Positions 23,971 to 32,889 of a stretch of 64,000 nucleotides of DNA are shown here, one piece after another (position 1 is the stretch's first letter; each line of letters starts with the position of its first letter). This DNA is from Burkholderiales bacterium (GTDB lineage: Bacteria > Pseudomonadota > Gammaproteobacteria > Burkholderiales > Burkholderiaceae_C): NCBI GenBank assembly GCA_016000265.1, contig JAECRL010000002.1, positions 62,001 through 126,000 on the forward strand. The letters are read 5' to 3'. Under the pieces are notes generated by a model. That model saw only the letters and a program-made list of their open reading frames with translations, was not told the origin of the DNA and made no database searches. Position numbers and translations under genes: made by a program.

Positions 23971-24653
23971 CGGTAGCTCATGCCCACGGCCACGTGCGGC
24001 AGCAGGCGCACCTTGCCCACGTTGTCCTTGAGCTCCTTGGTTTCGGCGTCCACGTCGGCCTGGGTGATCAGGCCGGGGTAGTTCTCCGTCAGGTTCTCGC
24101 GGATCGACACCTTGGCGCGCCCGATCGACACGCCCACATCGGCCACGAAGCCGAAGCCGCGCTCGGCGGCGTGGTGGCCCCAGCCGATGCCGATGTACGG
24201 CGTCACGCGCGGGATCTTCACCTTGGCTTCGAAGAAGTCATCGGCCTGCGGTGTGATGGGCGAGTCCCCGATGGTCACGGGGGTGACGCCGTCGAACTTG
24301 GACTTCAGCGTCAGCGCGGTGTCGTTGATCGTCAGGCCGCCCGTCAGGCGGAAGCGCCCGCCGAAGGGGAAGTAGTCCCCGAACAGGCCGATGCGGTTGT
24401 ACTTGAACTTGACCTGGTAGTTGATGCCGGACTCGGTGCGGTCGCGGGTCATCGAGCCGGTGGTGCCGGCGTCCACGCGCAGGCCGAGCTGCTGGTTGAC
24501 CGTGTGCGCGTAGCCCACCACGGCGCCCGGCAGCCCCACCTTCACGTAGGACTCGCCCGCGTGCGCGACGGGCAGGCAGCCAACGGCCGCGGCCAGGCAG
24601 GTGGCGCGCAGCAACGCAGGAGGGGGGAGGGTGGGGCGGGTGGCGACGGACAT
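23964..24653 (-). CDS. Predicted outer-membrane beta-barrel protein, unknown
   Basis: A 229-residue protein with a signal peptide (about 1-33, ending VAHA) and a mature part of alternating amphipathic strands (LGLRVDAGTTGS, YNRIGLFGDYFPFGGRFRLTGG, RVTPYIGIGWGHHA) ending GMSYRY with an aromatic final residue, as in barrels inserted by BAM. It resembles porin-like or OmpW-like hypothetical proteins in betaproteobacteria, but I cannot place it in a named family. It is downstream of infA on the same strand with a 96-base gap. Confidence 0.65.
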
Positions 24654-24749
24654 GCGGGGCTCCTGATGTGGTGCAGGTCACCCCGGATCGGGGCGTGGCC
24701 CCGGTTTATCGGTCGGCTGGCGCGGTCCTTGAGGGCCGCCCCGTCACCC

Positions 24750-25013
24750 TCAACGCTTGCGATTCGGGCCGGAGGGACCACCCGGGCCACGGTTTTCGAT
24801 GTGGCGGTAGGTGATGCGGCCTTTGGTCAGGTCGTACGGCGACAGCTCCAGCGACACCTTGTCGCCGGCCAGGATGCGGATGTGGTTCTTGCGCATCTTG
24901 CCGCCCGAGTAGGCGATGAGGGTGTGGCCGTTGTCGAGGGTGACGCGGAAACGGGAGTCCGGCAGCACCTCGTCAACCTTGCCGTTCATTTCGATCAGGT
25001 CTTCTTTGGACAA
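24750..25013 (-). CDS. infA: Translation initiation factor IF-1, TTG start
   Basis: An 87-residue S1/OB-fold factor that binds the A site of the 30S subunit during initiation. The start is TTG at 25013: the protein then begins with [23 protein letters not shown], as in all IF-1, and AAGGA lies 7 bases upstream. The ATG further upstream would add a non-conserved leader that overlaps the ribosome site. After the conserved core ([31 protein letters not shown]) there is a Gly/Pro/Arg-rich extension of about 15 residues that the 72-residue E. coli protein lacks. Betaproteobacteria often have two infA genes; this looks like the longer one, outside the ribosomal operon. Confidence 0.93.
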   Translation of the reverse strand: MSKEDLIEMNGKVDEVLPDSRFRVTLDNGHTLIAYSGGKMRKNHIRILAGDKVSLELSPYDLTKGRITYRHIENRGPGGPSGPNRKR

Positions 25014-25142
25014 GGGGAGTTCCTTCGGGGAAGGGTTGGTTGGCGACGCGGGCCGCCAAGCCCGTAATTTTAGCAACGAATGCCTGCTTTTGTGGCAACC
25101 CCGCCTGTGCCATGCGGCCTACACTGGACCGCGGAGGTGTCC

Positions 25143-25748
25143 ATGGAACGCATGCCTGGGTTGACCGCAAGGGGCCTTGCGGGGCTGTCGGTGGCGGCCT
25201 GTCTGGCCGTGGCCGGCCCCGCCGTGGCGGGGACGGTGCGCGGCGACTGGCGGGTGTCGGACGACGGCGCGCTCGTCATCCACACCAAAACCGGCTCGGC
25301 CTGGAAACGCTGCGCCGAGGGCATGAGCTGGACGGGCAAGGCCTGCACCGGCGAGCCGCGCCTGCTCAACCACGCCGACGCGCTCGCCCTGGCGGCGGCC
25401 ACCGCCAAGGCCGACGGCGTGCGCTGGCGCCTGCCCCGCGTCACCGAGCTGCAGCGCCTGGTCAAGCGGGGCGATCCACCCCACCGGCTCGACCCGGTGC
25501 TGTTTCCGGGCGGCCCCCGCGAGTGGCACTGGGCCAGCACGGCCAATGTGCGCACCCAGAGCGTCAACCCCTACAACTACGGCAACGTCATGCGGGGGGT
25601 GAACGCCGACAACGTCAACCAGATGGCCTTCCTGCACGGCTGGTCGGTCAACCTGAGCTCTGGCGACGCCGACAGCGAGACGCCCAAGCGCAACCTCCTG
25701 CCCGTGCGCCTGGTGCGCCCCCAACCGAGGGAAAGCACCGACCGTTGA
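25143..25748 (+). CDS. Secreted DUF1566 domain protein
   Basis: A 201-residue protein with a signal peptide (about 1-30, ending GPAVAG) and a DUF1566 (Lcl C-terminal-like) domain: NHADALALAAATAKADGVRWRLP, RVTELQRLVK, and a WASTANV-type WxS motif, ending LLPVRLVRP. DUF1566 occurs in secreted and surface proteins with a fold related to FGE/C-type-lectin-like domains; its role is unknown. The ATG at 25143 gives a normal signal; an earlier in-frame ATG at 25080 does not. Confidence 0.75.
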   Translation: MERMPGLTARGLAGLSVAACLAVAGPAVAGTVRGDWRVSDDGALVIHTKTGSAWKRCAEGMSWTGKACTGEPRLLNHADALALAAATAKADGVRWRLPRVTELQRLVKRGDPPHRLDPVLFPGGPREWHWASTANVRTQSVNPYNYGNVMRGVNADNVNQMAFLHGWSVNLSSGDADSETPKRNLLPVRLVRPQPRESTDR

Positions 25749-25788
25749 GCGTGCATCGGTGCGCGGAATGACGCCAGACTGGCGGCCC

Positions 25789-26790
25789 ATGCGACTTTCG
25801 CCCATCAACCTCAAGATCCTGGCCTACACCCTCGACGTGGAGGGCTTCGACTCGCGCGCGGTCTTGCAGCGCTGCGGCATCGAGTCCGCCGACGAGTTGC
25901 AGGAAGACGGCGACTGGGTGCCCCTGGAGATCTTCGATCGCATGATGGCCGCCACCGTCGAAGAAACGGGCGACAGCGCGTTCGGCCTGGTCGCCGGCAA
26001 GAGCATCGCGCTGATGAAGTACGGCGCCATCACGCCGCTGGTGATCGCCGCCCCCAGCTTGCGGCAGCTGCTGGACGACATCCGGCGCTTCGCCCGGCTG
26101 GCCGTCGAGCAGTCGGAGGTCGAACTCGACGAGGGGCGCGATGGCGCTCGCCTGGTGGTTCGGCCTGTGGTCAGGGGCGGGCTGAGCGGCCCCTTCCGCA
26201 TGGAGCAGGTGGCGACCAGCGCCGTGCAGATGCTGCGTTTCTCGGGGGCCGAGCCAGACGACATCCACCACGTCGAGCTGCCTCACGAGCCCCCCGCGGG
26301 GCAGGAGCGGCGCTACCTGGCGGCGTTCGGCCCGCGCATCCGCTTCGGCGCCAAGGGCTGCTCGATTGCCTTCAACCCCGATTTGCTGGACCGCCGCCTG
26401 CCCACGCACGACGTGGTGGCCTACACCGCGGCCCTGACGCGCGCCGAATCGGTGCTGGCCGCGCAGACCTCGGGCAGCGACCTCGCCGAGCTGGTGCGGC
26501 GGTGGTTGATGGGGGCGTTTCCGCGACTGCCGAGCGCGGGCGACACCGCGGCCCACCTGGGCATGAACGAGCGCAGCTTCCGCCGCCGCCTGGGCCTGCT
26601 GGGCACCAGCCACGCCGAGCTGGTGCAGGAGTGCCAGCGCCTGATGGCCGAGCGCCTGCTGGCCGAAGGGCGCATGCCGCTCAAGCAGATCGCCGACGCG
26701 CTGGGCTTCTCGTCGGTGCACACCTTCCACCGGGCGTTTCGGCGCTGGTCCGGCTCGACGCCGTCGGCCTGGCGAGACGGTCGAGCCTGA
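25789..26790 (+). CDS. AraC family transcriptional regulator, adjacent to the sterol-oxidase-like operon
   Basis: A 333-residue regulator (ATG choices at 25759, 25768 and 25789; the last begins MRLSPINLKIL, where homologous sequence starts). The N-terminal ligand domain is of the arabinose-binding type, and the C-terminus holds two helix-turn-helix units (DTAAHLGMNERSFRRRL and PLKQIADALGFSSVHTFHRAFRRWSG). It lies 126 bases before the cholesterol-oxidase-like gene on the same strand, which makes that operon its likely target; this is inference. Confidence 0.83.
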   Translation: MRLSPINLKILAYTLDVEGFDSRAVLQRCGIESADELQEDGDWVPLEIFDRMMAATVEETGDSAFGLVAGKSIALMKYGAITPLVIAAPSLRQLLDDIRRFARLAVEQSEVELDEGRDGARLVVRPVVRGGLSGPFRMEQVATSAVQMLRFSGAEPDDIHHVELPHEPPAGQERRYLAAFGPRIRFGAKGCSIAFNPDLLDRRLPTHDVVAYTAALTRAESVLAAQTSGSDLAELVRRWLMGAFPRLPSAGDTAAHLGMNERSFRRRLGLLGTSHAELVQECQRLMAERLLAEGRMPLKQIADALGFSSVHTFHRAFRRWSGSTPSAWRDGRA

Positions 26791-26916
26791 GTGCGGCGTC
26801 GACCATTGGGGTAAGCCTGAGCCGCCAAGGCAAACAGGTTGGTCACTGCGGCCATTGGACGAGGTGCGTTCGATCCCTAGCATGGGGCCTCCTCATCCAA
26901 CCCCTCGGGAGCCCCC

Positions 26917-28578
26917 ATGAACCCCACACGTCGCCAGTTCGGCCAGCAGGTGCTGAGCACCGCCGCCGGGTTGGGCCTCCACACCGTTGGCGCCACCGGG
27001 GCCTCCGCAGCGGTGGGCCGCAGCCTGGTCGCGGGTGGGCTGGCCGCTGCGGTGGCCACGTCCGCCGAAGCCGCGGCCACCACGCAGCGCGTGCGCGCCC
27101 TGGTGGTCGGCACGGGCTACGGCGGCGCCGTCACGGCCTTGCGCCTGGCGCAGCACGGCGTGCCCGTCACCATGCTGGAGATGGGGCAGTTGTGGAACAA
27201 GCCCGGCGCCGACGGCAAGGTCTTTTGCAACAGCCTGAAGGCCGACGAGCGCGCCATGTGGTTCTCCACCCAGGCCGCCGCCGTCATCACCAGCTTCTTC
27301 AACATCCCCATCAACATCAAGGTGCCGTACTCGGCGGGCGTGCTCGACGTGATCCGCGCACCCCATGGCGCGATGGACGTGTACTGCGGCCGAGGCGTGG
27401 GCGGCGGCTCGCTGGTCAACATGGCCATCCTGATCACGCCGCAGCGCGAGGTGCTGCGCGAGCTGATGCCGGTGGGCTTCGACGTCGACGACTTCCTGCG
27501 TCGCATCTGCCCCAAGGCGCTGACGCAGCTGAATGCGAACTTCATCCGCCCGGCGTACTTCGAGTCCAGCGCCTACCACCGCTACGCCCGCGTGAACCGC
27601 GCCGCGCTGGCGCGCGCCGGACACACCACCGACTTCCTGGCCTGCGGCTACGACTTCAACTACATGGAGCAGGAGGAGGCGGGCGCGGTCCCGAAGTCCG
27701 CGCTGGGCATGGAGGGCGGCTATGGCAACAACTTCGGCAAGAAGGACCTGACCAAGAACTACCTGGCCGACGCCATCGGCACGGGCCTGGTGAGCATCCG
27801 GGCGCTGTCGGCGGTCAAGCGCATCGAGGAGTCGCCCGAGGGCGGCTACCTGGTCACGGTCGATGAAATCAACGTCTCCGGGGTGCTCTTGCGGCGCTAC
27901 GTCCTGGCGTGCGACAACCTGTTCCTGGCCGGCGGCAGCATGGGCACCTCCGAGATGCTGGTGCGCGCGCGCGAGACCGGCACGCTGCCGCGGCTGAACG
28001 CCGCCGTGGGCACGCAGTGGAGCGCCAACAGCGACATCTTCGTGGTGCGCGGCAACCCGGTCTGGCATCCGACGGGCGCCAAGCAGTCCCTGGTGCCGGC
28101 CACGGGTTTCCGGGCCCGCGACCAGGACGGCCGCCACGTGTTCTCCATGAACATCCCGCTGCCGATGGGCGTGGAGTCGTGGGCCAACATGAACATCGTC
28201 ATGACGCAGAACCCCGAGACCGGGACCTTCCGCCACGACGCGGCCTCCGGGCGCGTCGTGCTGAACTGGAAGGACCAGAACGCCCCCGCGGTGCGCAGCA
28301 CGAAATTCATCTTCGACCGCGTCAACCAGGCCGCCGGCACCCACTACCGAACCGACCTCTTCAGCGGCAAGACCTTCGCCGACAGCACCACCTACCACCC
28401 CGTGGGCGGCTGCCCGTTGGGCAAGGCCACCGACCTCTTCGGGCGCGTGCACGGCCACGAGAGGCTGTACGTGATGGACGGTGCGCTCATTCCTGGCGCG
28501 CTGGTGGCCAACCCGGCCCTGACCGTGGCGGCGCTGGCCGAACGAAACATCGAACACATCCTGCAGCGCGACTTCTGA
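26917..28578 (+). CDS. Cholesterol-oxidase-like GMC flavoprotein, Tat-exported, altered active site
   Basis: A 553-residue FAD enzyme that aligns along its length with Streptomyces/Brevibacterium class I cholesterol oxidase (from memory): VVGTGYGGAVTALRL, MLEMGQLWN, GRGVGGGSLVN, EVPKSAL, YHPVGGCPLGKATD, ALIPGALVANPALTVAALAERN. A twin-arginine leader (TRRQFGQQVL) lies at the N-terminus. H494 and N532 match catalytic H447 and N485. The isomerisation base E361 is replaced: FAEIAPMP in ChoA aligns with FSMNIPLP here, putting M411 at that position. Oxidation of a sterol-like 3-hydroxyl is plausible; the coupled double-bond shift is doubtful. It is followed after 35 bases by the S15 hydrolase gene. 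Confidence 0.85.
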   Translation: MNPTRRQFGQQVLSTAAGLGLHTVGATGASAAVGRSLVAGGLAAAVATSAEAAATTQRVRALVVGTGYGGAVTALRLAQHGVPVTMLEMGQLWNKPGADGKVFCNSLKADERAMWFSTQAAAVITSFFNIPINIKVPYSAGVLDVIRAPHGAMDVYCGRGVGGGSLVNMAILITPQREVLRELMPVGFDVDDFLRRICPKALTQLNANFIRPAYFESSAYHRYARVNRAALARAGHTTDFLACGYDFNYMEQEEAGAVPKSALGMEGGYGNNFGKKDLTKNYLADAIGTGLVSIRALSAVKRIEESPEGGYLVTVDEINVSGVLLRRYVLACDNLFLAGGSMGTSEMLVRARETGTLPRLNAAVGTQWSANSDIFVVRGNPVWHPTGAKQSLVPATGFRARDQDGRHVFSMNIPLPMGVESWANMNIVMTQNPETGTFRHDAASGRVVLNWKDQNAPAVRSTKFIFDRVNQAAGTHYRTDLFSGKTFADSTTYHPVGGCPLGKATDLFGRVHGHERLYVMDGALIPGALVANPALTVAALAERNIEHILQRDF

Positions 28579-28613
28579 TGCCGCGCCCCCACGACCAGAC
28601 AAACGGAGACACC

Positions 28614-30680
28614 ATGAACCTCGCCCCCACCGCCTCCCCCGCCTCCGTGCGCACCTTCGCGCTGCGCGGCCTCACCGCCGCCTTGCTGGCCGCGGGCGCC
28701 ACGTCCCTGGCCATCGCCCAAACCACCACCCTGGGCACGCGCGGCGCCACCAGCGTGAGCACCACCGCGATCACCACCAACGCGGGCAGCACCTGGGCGG
28801 AGTACAAGCGCGCCGAAGACCACCCCGATTCCGTGACCCTGCCACTGCAGTTCATCACCACCCCGGCGGGTCAGAAGCTGGCGGTGCTGGTGTCGGTGCC
28901 GGCGGACGCCAGCGGCAAGCCGGTGCCCGGGCGGTTCCCCGTCATCCTCACGCAGACGGCCTACCGCATCGACCTGGGCCAGCTGCTGGGTTCGGTGCTG
29001 GGCACGGGCAACACCCTGCTGGTGGGCGGCCAGGACCGCTTCATGAACCGGCGTGGCTACATCTCGGTGGCCGTCGACGTCATGGGCTCGGGCATGTCCA
29101 GTGGCGAGGCCCAGCTGCTGGGTGCGGCCGAGCAGGAAGGCTACGCCGCGGCGGTGGACTGGGTCACCCAGCAGCCCTGGTTCAACGGCAAGCTGGGCCT
29201 GGCGGGCACGTCCTTCCTGGGCATCACCAGCTTGCTGTCCGCGCAGCAACAGCACCCGGCGGTCAAGGCCGTCTTCGCGCAGGTGCCCATGGGCGACGCC
29301 TACCGCGGCACGGTCGGCATCGGGGGCTTGCTCAACGCCCAGTTCATCAGCATCTGGCTGCCGCTGACGCACTCGTTGAGCGTGGGCAACAGCACGGCCA
29401 TCAAGAACAACCCCGAGTTCGCCGACCAGATCGCGGCGGCCAACCAGCAGCACATCGCCTCCGTCGACAGCTGGTACCTGCCCACGGTCAACAACTCGCT
29501 GGCCGGTCAACGGGGCTACGCCAGCGACGACGGCGACTTCTGGTCGACCCGCTCGCCGCTGGAAGGCGCCGGCAAGATCAAGGTGCCGACCTTCATCGTG
29601 GGCAGCGCCAACGACATCTTCCAGCGCGACGAGCCGCTGCTCTACGAGCAGATCAAGCACAACGCCAACACCAAGCTGGTGGTGCTCAAGGGCGCGCACC
29701 TGCAGTCGGTGCTGACGGCCTCGGCGGGCGCCGACAACCTGACGTCCAAGGGGGCGCCCGGCTCGGCCTCGCTGATGCTGCAGTGGTTCGACCAGTACCT
29801 CAAGGGCATGAACACGGGCGCCAGCACCCTGCCCAACGTCACGCAGTTCGTCGAGGGGTACGGCGCGCTGGGCACCACGCGCTACGCCCGCGCCACCGAC
29901 TGGCCGCACCCGCAGATGACGCCGCAGCGCATGTACCTGCGCGGCAACATGAGCCTGAGCGCACAAAAGCCCACGGTGACGGAGCCCTCGCACACCATCG
30001 TCGAGCCCAAAGCGCCCGTCATCACCTACGCCAAAAGCGACGACGGCACCACCGTGACGTCCAAGGTCACGCTCAACGACGGCAGCGACTGCTCCAGCAG
30101 CTACGTGCAGTGGACGCTGGGCATGGGCGGGCTGCTGCCCAAGCTGTGCTACACCAACAGCGCCACCGTCGAGCGTGAGCAGAAGGCCCTCATCTTCGAG
30201 ACCCCCACGCTGACCAGCGACCTCTACCTCAACGGCCCCATCCAGGCCGACATCTGGATGTCGACGACGCGCCCGGATGCCGCCGTGTCGGTGCGGGTGG
30301 ACTCGGTGGACCTCTTCGGCAAGGCCACGCCGATCTCGACCGGCCTGATGTCGGCGGCCTACCGCGCGGTCGACCCCAGCCGCTCTCGCTTCGTCAAGGG
30401 CGTGATGATCCAGCCGTGGCACCCGTTCACCGAGGCCTCCAGGCTGCCCGTGGTGGCCGGCCAGCCCATGCTGGTACCGGTGGAGGTCTTCCCCGCCGCG
30501 GCCCTGATCCGCAAGGGCAACAAGCTGCGCATCGCCATCAGCGCCAGCAACCAGGCCATGGGCGTGTGGCCCGCGCCGCAGCAGGAGCGCGCCAACGGCA
30601 ACGTCAGCACCATCTACAACGACCCGGCTCGCCCGTCGAGCGTGGTCTTGCCGGTGGTGCCGGCCAGCGCGTTGAACTGA
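28614..30680 (+). CDS. Secreted S15/CocE-family alpha/beta hydrolase
   Basis: A 688-residue exported hydrolase with a signal peptide ending in AIAQ at about residue 36. The CocE-like catalytic triad is visible: nucleophile S200 in GTSFLG, D334 in SANDIF and H362 in KGAHL; the D-to-H spacing of 28 equals that of CocE. The C-terminal third (about 440-688) is the jelly-roll X-Pro dipeptidyl-peptidase C domain (PTLTSDLYLNGPIQADIWM). CocE relatives cleave esters or acyl-amino bonds. It lies 35 bases after the sterol-oxidase-like gene with an ACGGAGA ribosome site, so it is probably in the same operon; a joint role in breaking down an esterified hydroxy-terpenoid is inference. Confidence 0.88.
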   Translation: MNLAPTASPASVRTFALRGLTAALLAAGATSLAIAQTTTLGTRGATSVSTTAITTNAGSTWAEYKRAEDHPDSVTLPLQFITTPAGQKLAVLVSVPADASGKPVPGRFPVILTQTAYRIDLGQLLGSVLGTGNTLLVGGQDRFMNRRGYISVAVDVMGSGMSSGEAQLLGAAEQEGYAAAVDWVTQQPWFNGKLGLAGTSFLGITSLLSAQQQHPAVKAVFAQVPMGDAYRGTVGIGGLLNAQFISIWLPLTHSLSVGNSTAIKNNPEFADQIAAANQQHIASVDSWYLPTVNNSLAGQRGYASDDGDFWSTRSPLEGAGKIKVPTFIVGSANDIFQRDEPLLYEQIKHNANTKLVVLKGAHLQSVLTASAGADNLTSKGAPGSASLMLQWFDQYLKGMNTGASTLPNVTQFVEGYGALGTTRYARATDWPHPQMTPQRMYLRGNMSLSAQKPTVTEPSHTIVEPKAPVITYAKSDDGTTVTSKVTLNDGSDCSSSYVQWTLGMGGLLPKLCYTNSATVEREQKALIFETPTLTSDLYLNGPIQADIWMSTTRPDAAVSVRVDSVDLFGKATPISTGLMSAAYRAVDPSRSRFVKGVMIQPWHPFTEASRLPVVAGQPMLVPVEVFPAAALIRKGNKLRIAISASNQAMGVWPAPQQERANGNVSTIYNDPARPSSVVLPVVPASALN

Positions 30681-30719
30681 TCGCGCTGACCTGATCGCCC
30701 TGACTTGATCTCCCTGGGT
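30678..30719 (+). repeat. Three 14-base tandem units between convergent genes
   Basis: TGATCGCGCTGACC, TGATCGCCCTGACT and TGATCTCCCTGGGT lie head to tail, filling the gap between the hydrolase stop (in unit 1) and the aldo/keto reductase stop (after unit 3). CCCTGAC at 30698-30704 can pair with GTCAGGG at 30718-30724, so a hairpin without a T tract is possible. Confidence 0.7.
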
Positions 30720-31768
30720 CAGGGCGCCGGGTTGGGCGTGCGCCGGTGGATGGCCTCGATGCCATCCAGCACCCCCTGCGGCAGCGTCAGCTCGATGCTG
30801 GCGAGGTTGCTGCGCAGCTGCGCCAGCGTGGTCGCCCCGATCACGTTGGCGGTCACGAAGGGCCGGCTGTTGACGTAGGCCAGGGCGCCTTGGGCCGGGT
30901 CGATGCCGTGCTGCCTGAACAGCTCGACGTACTCGGCGGTGGCGCGCTGTGCCGGCTCGTTGCTGTAGCGCGAGAAGCGCTCGAACAGGCTCAGGCGCGC
31001 GCCGTCCGGGCGCTGCCCGCCCACGTACTTGCCGCTGAGCACGCCGAAAGCCAGCGGGGAGTAGGCCAGCAAGCCGGCGCCTTCGCGCAGGGCCACCTCC
31101 GCCAGGCCCACCTCGAAGCTGCGGTTGAGCAGGCTGTACGGGTTCTGGATGCTGGCGATGCGCGGCAGCCCGCGCGACTCGGCCAGCTGCAGGTAGCGGC
31201 CCATGCCCCAGGGCGTTTCGTTGGAGATGCCCACGTGGCGCACCTTGCCGCTGCGCACCAGCTCGCCCAGCGCCTCCAGCGTCTCCTCGATCGGGGTGCT
31301 CACCTCGTCGGGCACGTGCTGATAGCCCAGTTGCCCGAAGAAGTTGGTGGAGCGGTCCGGCCAGTGCACCTGGTAGAGGTCGATGTGGTCGGTCTGCAGG
31401 CGCTGCAGGCTCAGGTCGACGGCCTCGAAGAGGTTCTCGCGGGTCAGGGACTGGCGACCGCCCCGGATGTGGTCCGGTCGGCCCGGCAGGCGGGCGGGGC
31501 CCGTCACCTTGGTGGCCAGCACGATGTCGTGGCGCCGCCCGGTCTTCTTGAGCCAGCTGCCGATGAAGGCCTCGGTGCGCCCTTGGGTGTCCGGGCGCGG
31601 GGGCACCGGGTACATCTCGGCGGTGTCGACGAGGTTGACGCCCGCGTCGAGCGCGACGTCGAGCTGCTCGTGCGCTTGCGCTTCGGTGTTTTGCTGGCCC
31701 CAGGTCATGGTGCCCAGCGCGATGGCGCTCACGCTCAGGCCGGTTCGGCCCAGTGGACGGTGCTGCAT
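30719..31768 (-). CDS. Aldo/keto reductase (Tas-like)
   Basis: A 349-residue NADPH-dependent TIM-barrel reductase of the Tas/YdjG type, starting at the ATG at 31768 (MQHRPLGRTGLSVSAIALGTMTWGQQ). Visible family elements include the active-site Asp/Tyr segment VDTAEMYPVPP, LATKVTGPA, IDLYQVHWPD and the cofactor region VIGATTLAQLRSNL. The physiological substrate is unknown. It converges with the S15 hydrolase and is divergent from the methyltransferase. Confidence 0.9.
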   Translation of the reverse strand: MQHRPLGRTGLSVSAIALGTMTWGQQNTEAQAHEQLDVALDAGVNLVDTAEMYPVPPRPDTQGRTEAFIGSWLKKTGRRHDIVLATKVTGPARLPGRPDHIRGGRQSLTRENLFEAVDLSLQRLQTDHIDLYQVHWPDRSTNFFGQLGYQHVPDEVSTPIEETLEALGELVRSGKVRHVGISNETPWGMGRYLQLAESRGLPRIASIQNPYSLLNRSFEVGLAEVALREGAGLLAYSPLAFGVLSGKYVGGQRPDGARLSLFERFSRYSNEPAQRATAEYVELFRQHGIDPAQGALAYVNSRPFVTANVIGATTLAQLRSNLASIELTLPQGVLDGIEAIHRRTPNPAP

Positions 31769-31908
31769 GGTGTGTCGCGATCGGGTTGAAAAGACAAGGG
31801 CCATGCTAGGCGATCGGTTGCCCCGGCGCTGGGTCCACCGGGAAAACAGGGCATGCTTGAGGGCTTCGCCGCCGCCCTCGGCCCGCCCCTGTTCCCCCAC
31901 CGCCCCCC

Positions 31909-32832
31909 ATGCAAGCCTTGCTCCAAGCCATCGCTCAGATGAGCCTGCCCACCGACGCCGCGCGCGTCTTCCACGGCCGCGGCGGCCTGCACCCGGGCTG
32001 CGAGCACTGGGCGCTCGACGTGTTCCCGCCCGTCTGCCTGCTGACCAGCTTCCAGCCCGCCACCGACGACGAGCTGGCCGCCATCGGCGAGGCCCTCTCG
32101 CGGCGCTGGCAACAGATCGCGCCCGGCCAGGCCCTGAACTGGGTGCACCAGTGCCGCCACGACGGCCGCACCGAGACCCGGCTCATGGCCGGCACCGTGC
32201 CCGAGCCCCACGTGGTCAGCGAAGGCGAAGCGCGCTACCGCGTGCACGTGCTCAAGGGCCAGAACCACGGCCTGTTCCTCGACATGGCCGAGGGCCGACG
32301 CTGGGTGCGCGAGCACGTCGCCGCCCGCCCGGGACTCAAGGTGCTCAACCTGTTTGCCTACACCTGCGCCTTCTCGGTGGTGGCCCTGCAGGCCGGCGCC
32401 CGCCAGGTGCTCAACCTCGACATGAGCCATGGCGCGCTGGCGCTGGGCCAGCAGAACCACGCCCTCAACGGCGTGGCCGCGGGTGCCAGCTTCATGGCGC
32501 ACGACCTCTTCAAGTCCTGGGGCAAGGTCAACCGCATGGGCCCCTACGACCTCGTCATCCTCGACCCGCCCAGCTACCAGAAGGGCAGCTTCGTGGCCAC
32601 CAAGGACTACGCCCGACTCCTGCGCCGCCTGCCCGACCTGCTCGCCCCCGATGGCCATGCGCTGCTGTGCCTGAACGCCCCCGAGCTGGGGCCGGACTTC
32701 CTGAGCGCCCCGATGCGGGACCTGGCCCCGGAGCTGTGCTTCATCGAGCGCGTGGCCAACCCGCCGACTTTCGCCGATGCCTCGCCCGATCGCGCCCTCA
32801 AGGTGCTGGTCTACCGCGCCCCACCGCTTTGA
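31909..32832 (+). CDS. Class I SAM-dependent methyltransferase (RlmI/RlmK-related)
   Basis: A 307-residue methyltransferase. SAM-binding motif I is VLNLFAYTCAFSVVAL and the catalytic motif IV is DPPSYQKGSF, both typical of the RlmI/RlmK C-terminal domain family that modifies 23S rRNA. The PUA domain of RlmI is absent, and the N-terminal 115 residues are specific to this subgroup. An RNA target is likely but not shown. Confidence 0.83.
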   Translation: MQALLQAIAQMSLPTDAARVFHGRGGLHPGCEHWALDVFPPVCLLTSFQPATDDELAAIGEALSRRWQQIAPGQALNWVHQCRHDGRTETRLMAGTVPEPHVVSEGEARYRVHVLKGQNHGLFLDMAEGRRWVREHVAARPGLKVLNLFAYTCAFSVVALQAGARQVLNLDMSHGALALGQQNHALNGVAAGASFMAHDLFKSWGKVNRMGPYDLVILDPPSYQKGSFVATKDYARLLRRLPDLLAPDGHALLCLNAPELGPDFLSAPMRDLAPELCFIERVANPPTFADASPDRALKVLVYRAPPL

Positions 32833-32889
32833 TGTGCAAGGCCGTCGCCCATGCGGCAACATGTCGGCCACCCCCCCAATGGAGTCCCC

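Noticed and set aside
28392-30422. A 676-codon minus-strand frame opposite the CocE hydrolase
   Set aside because: Shadow of a gene with a full catalytic triad; its translation is His/Arg/Gly-rich and unrecognisable.
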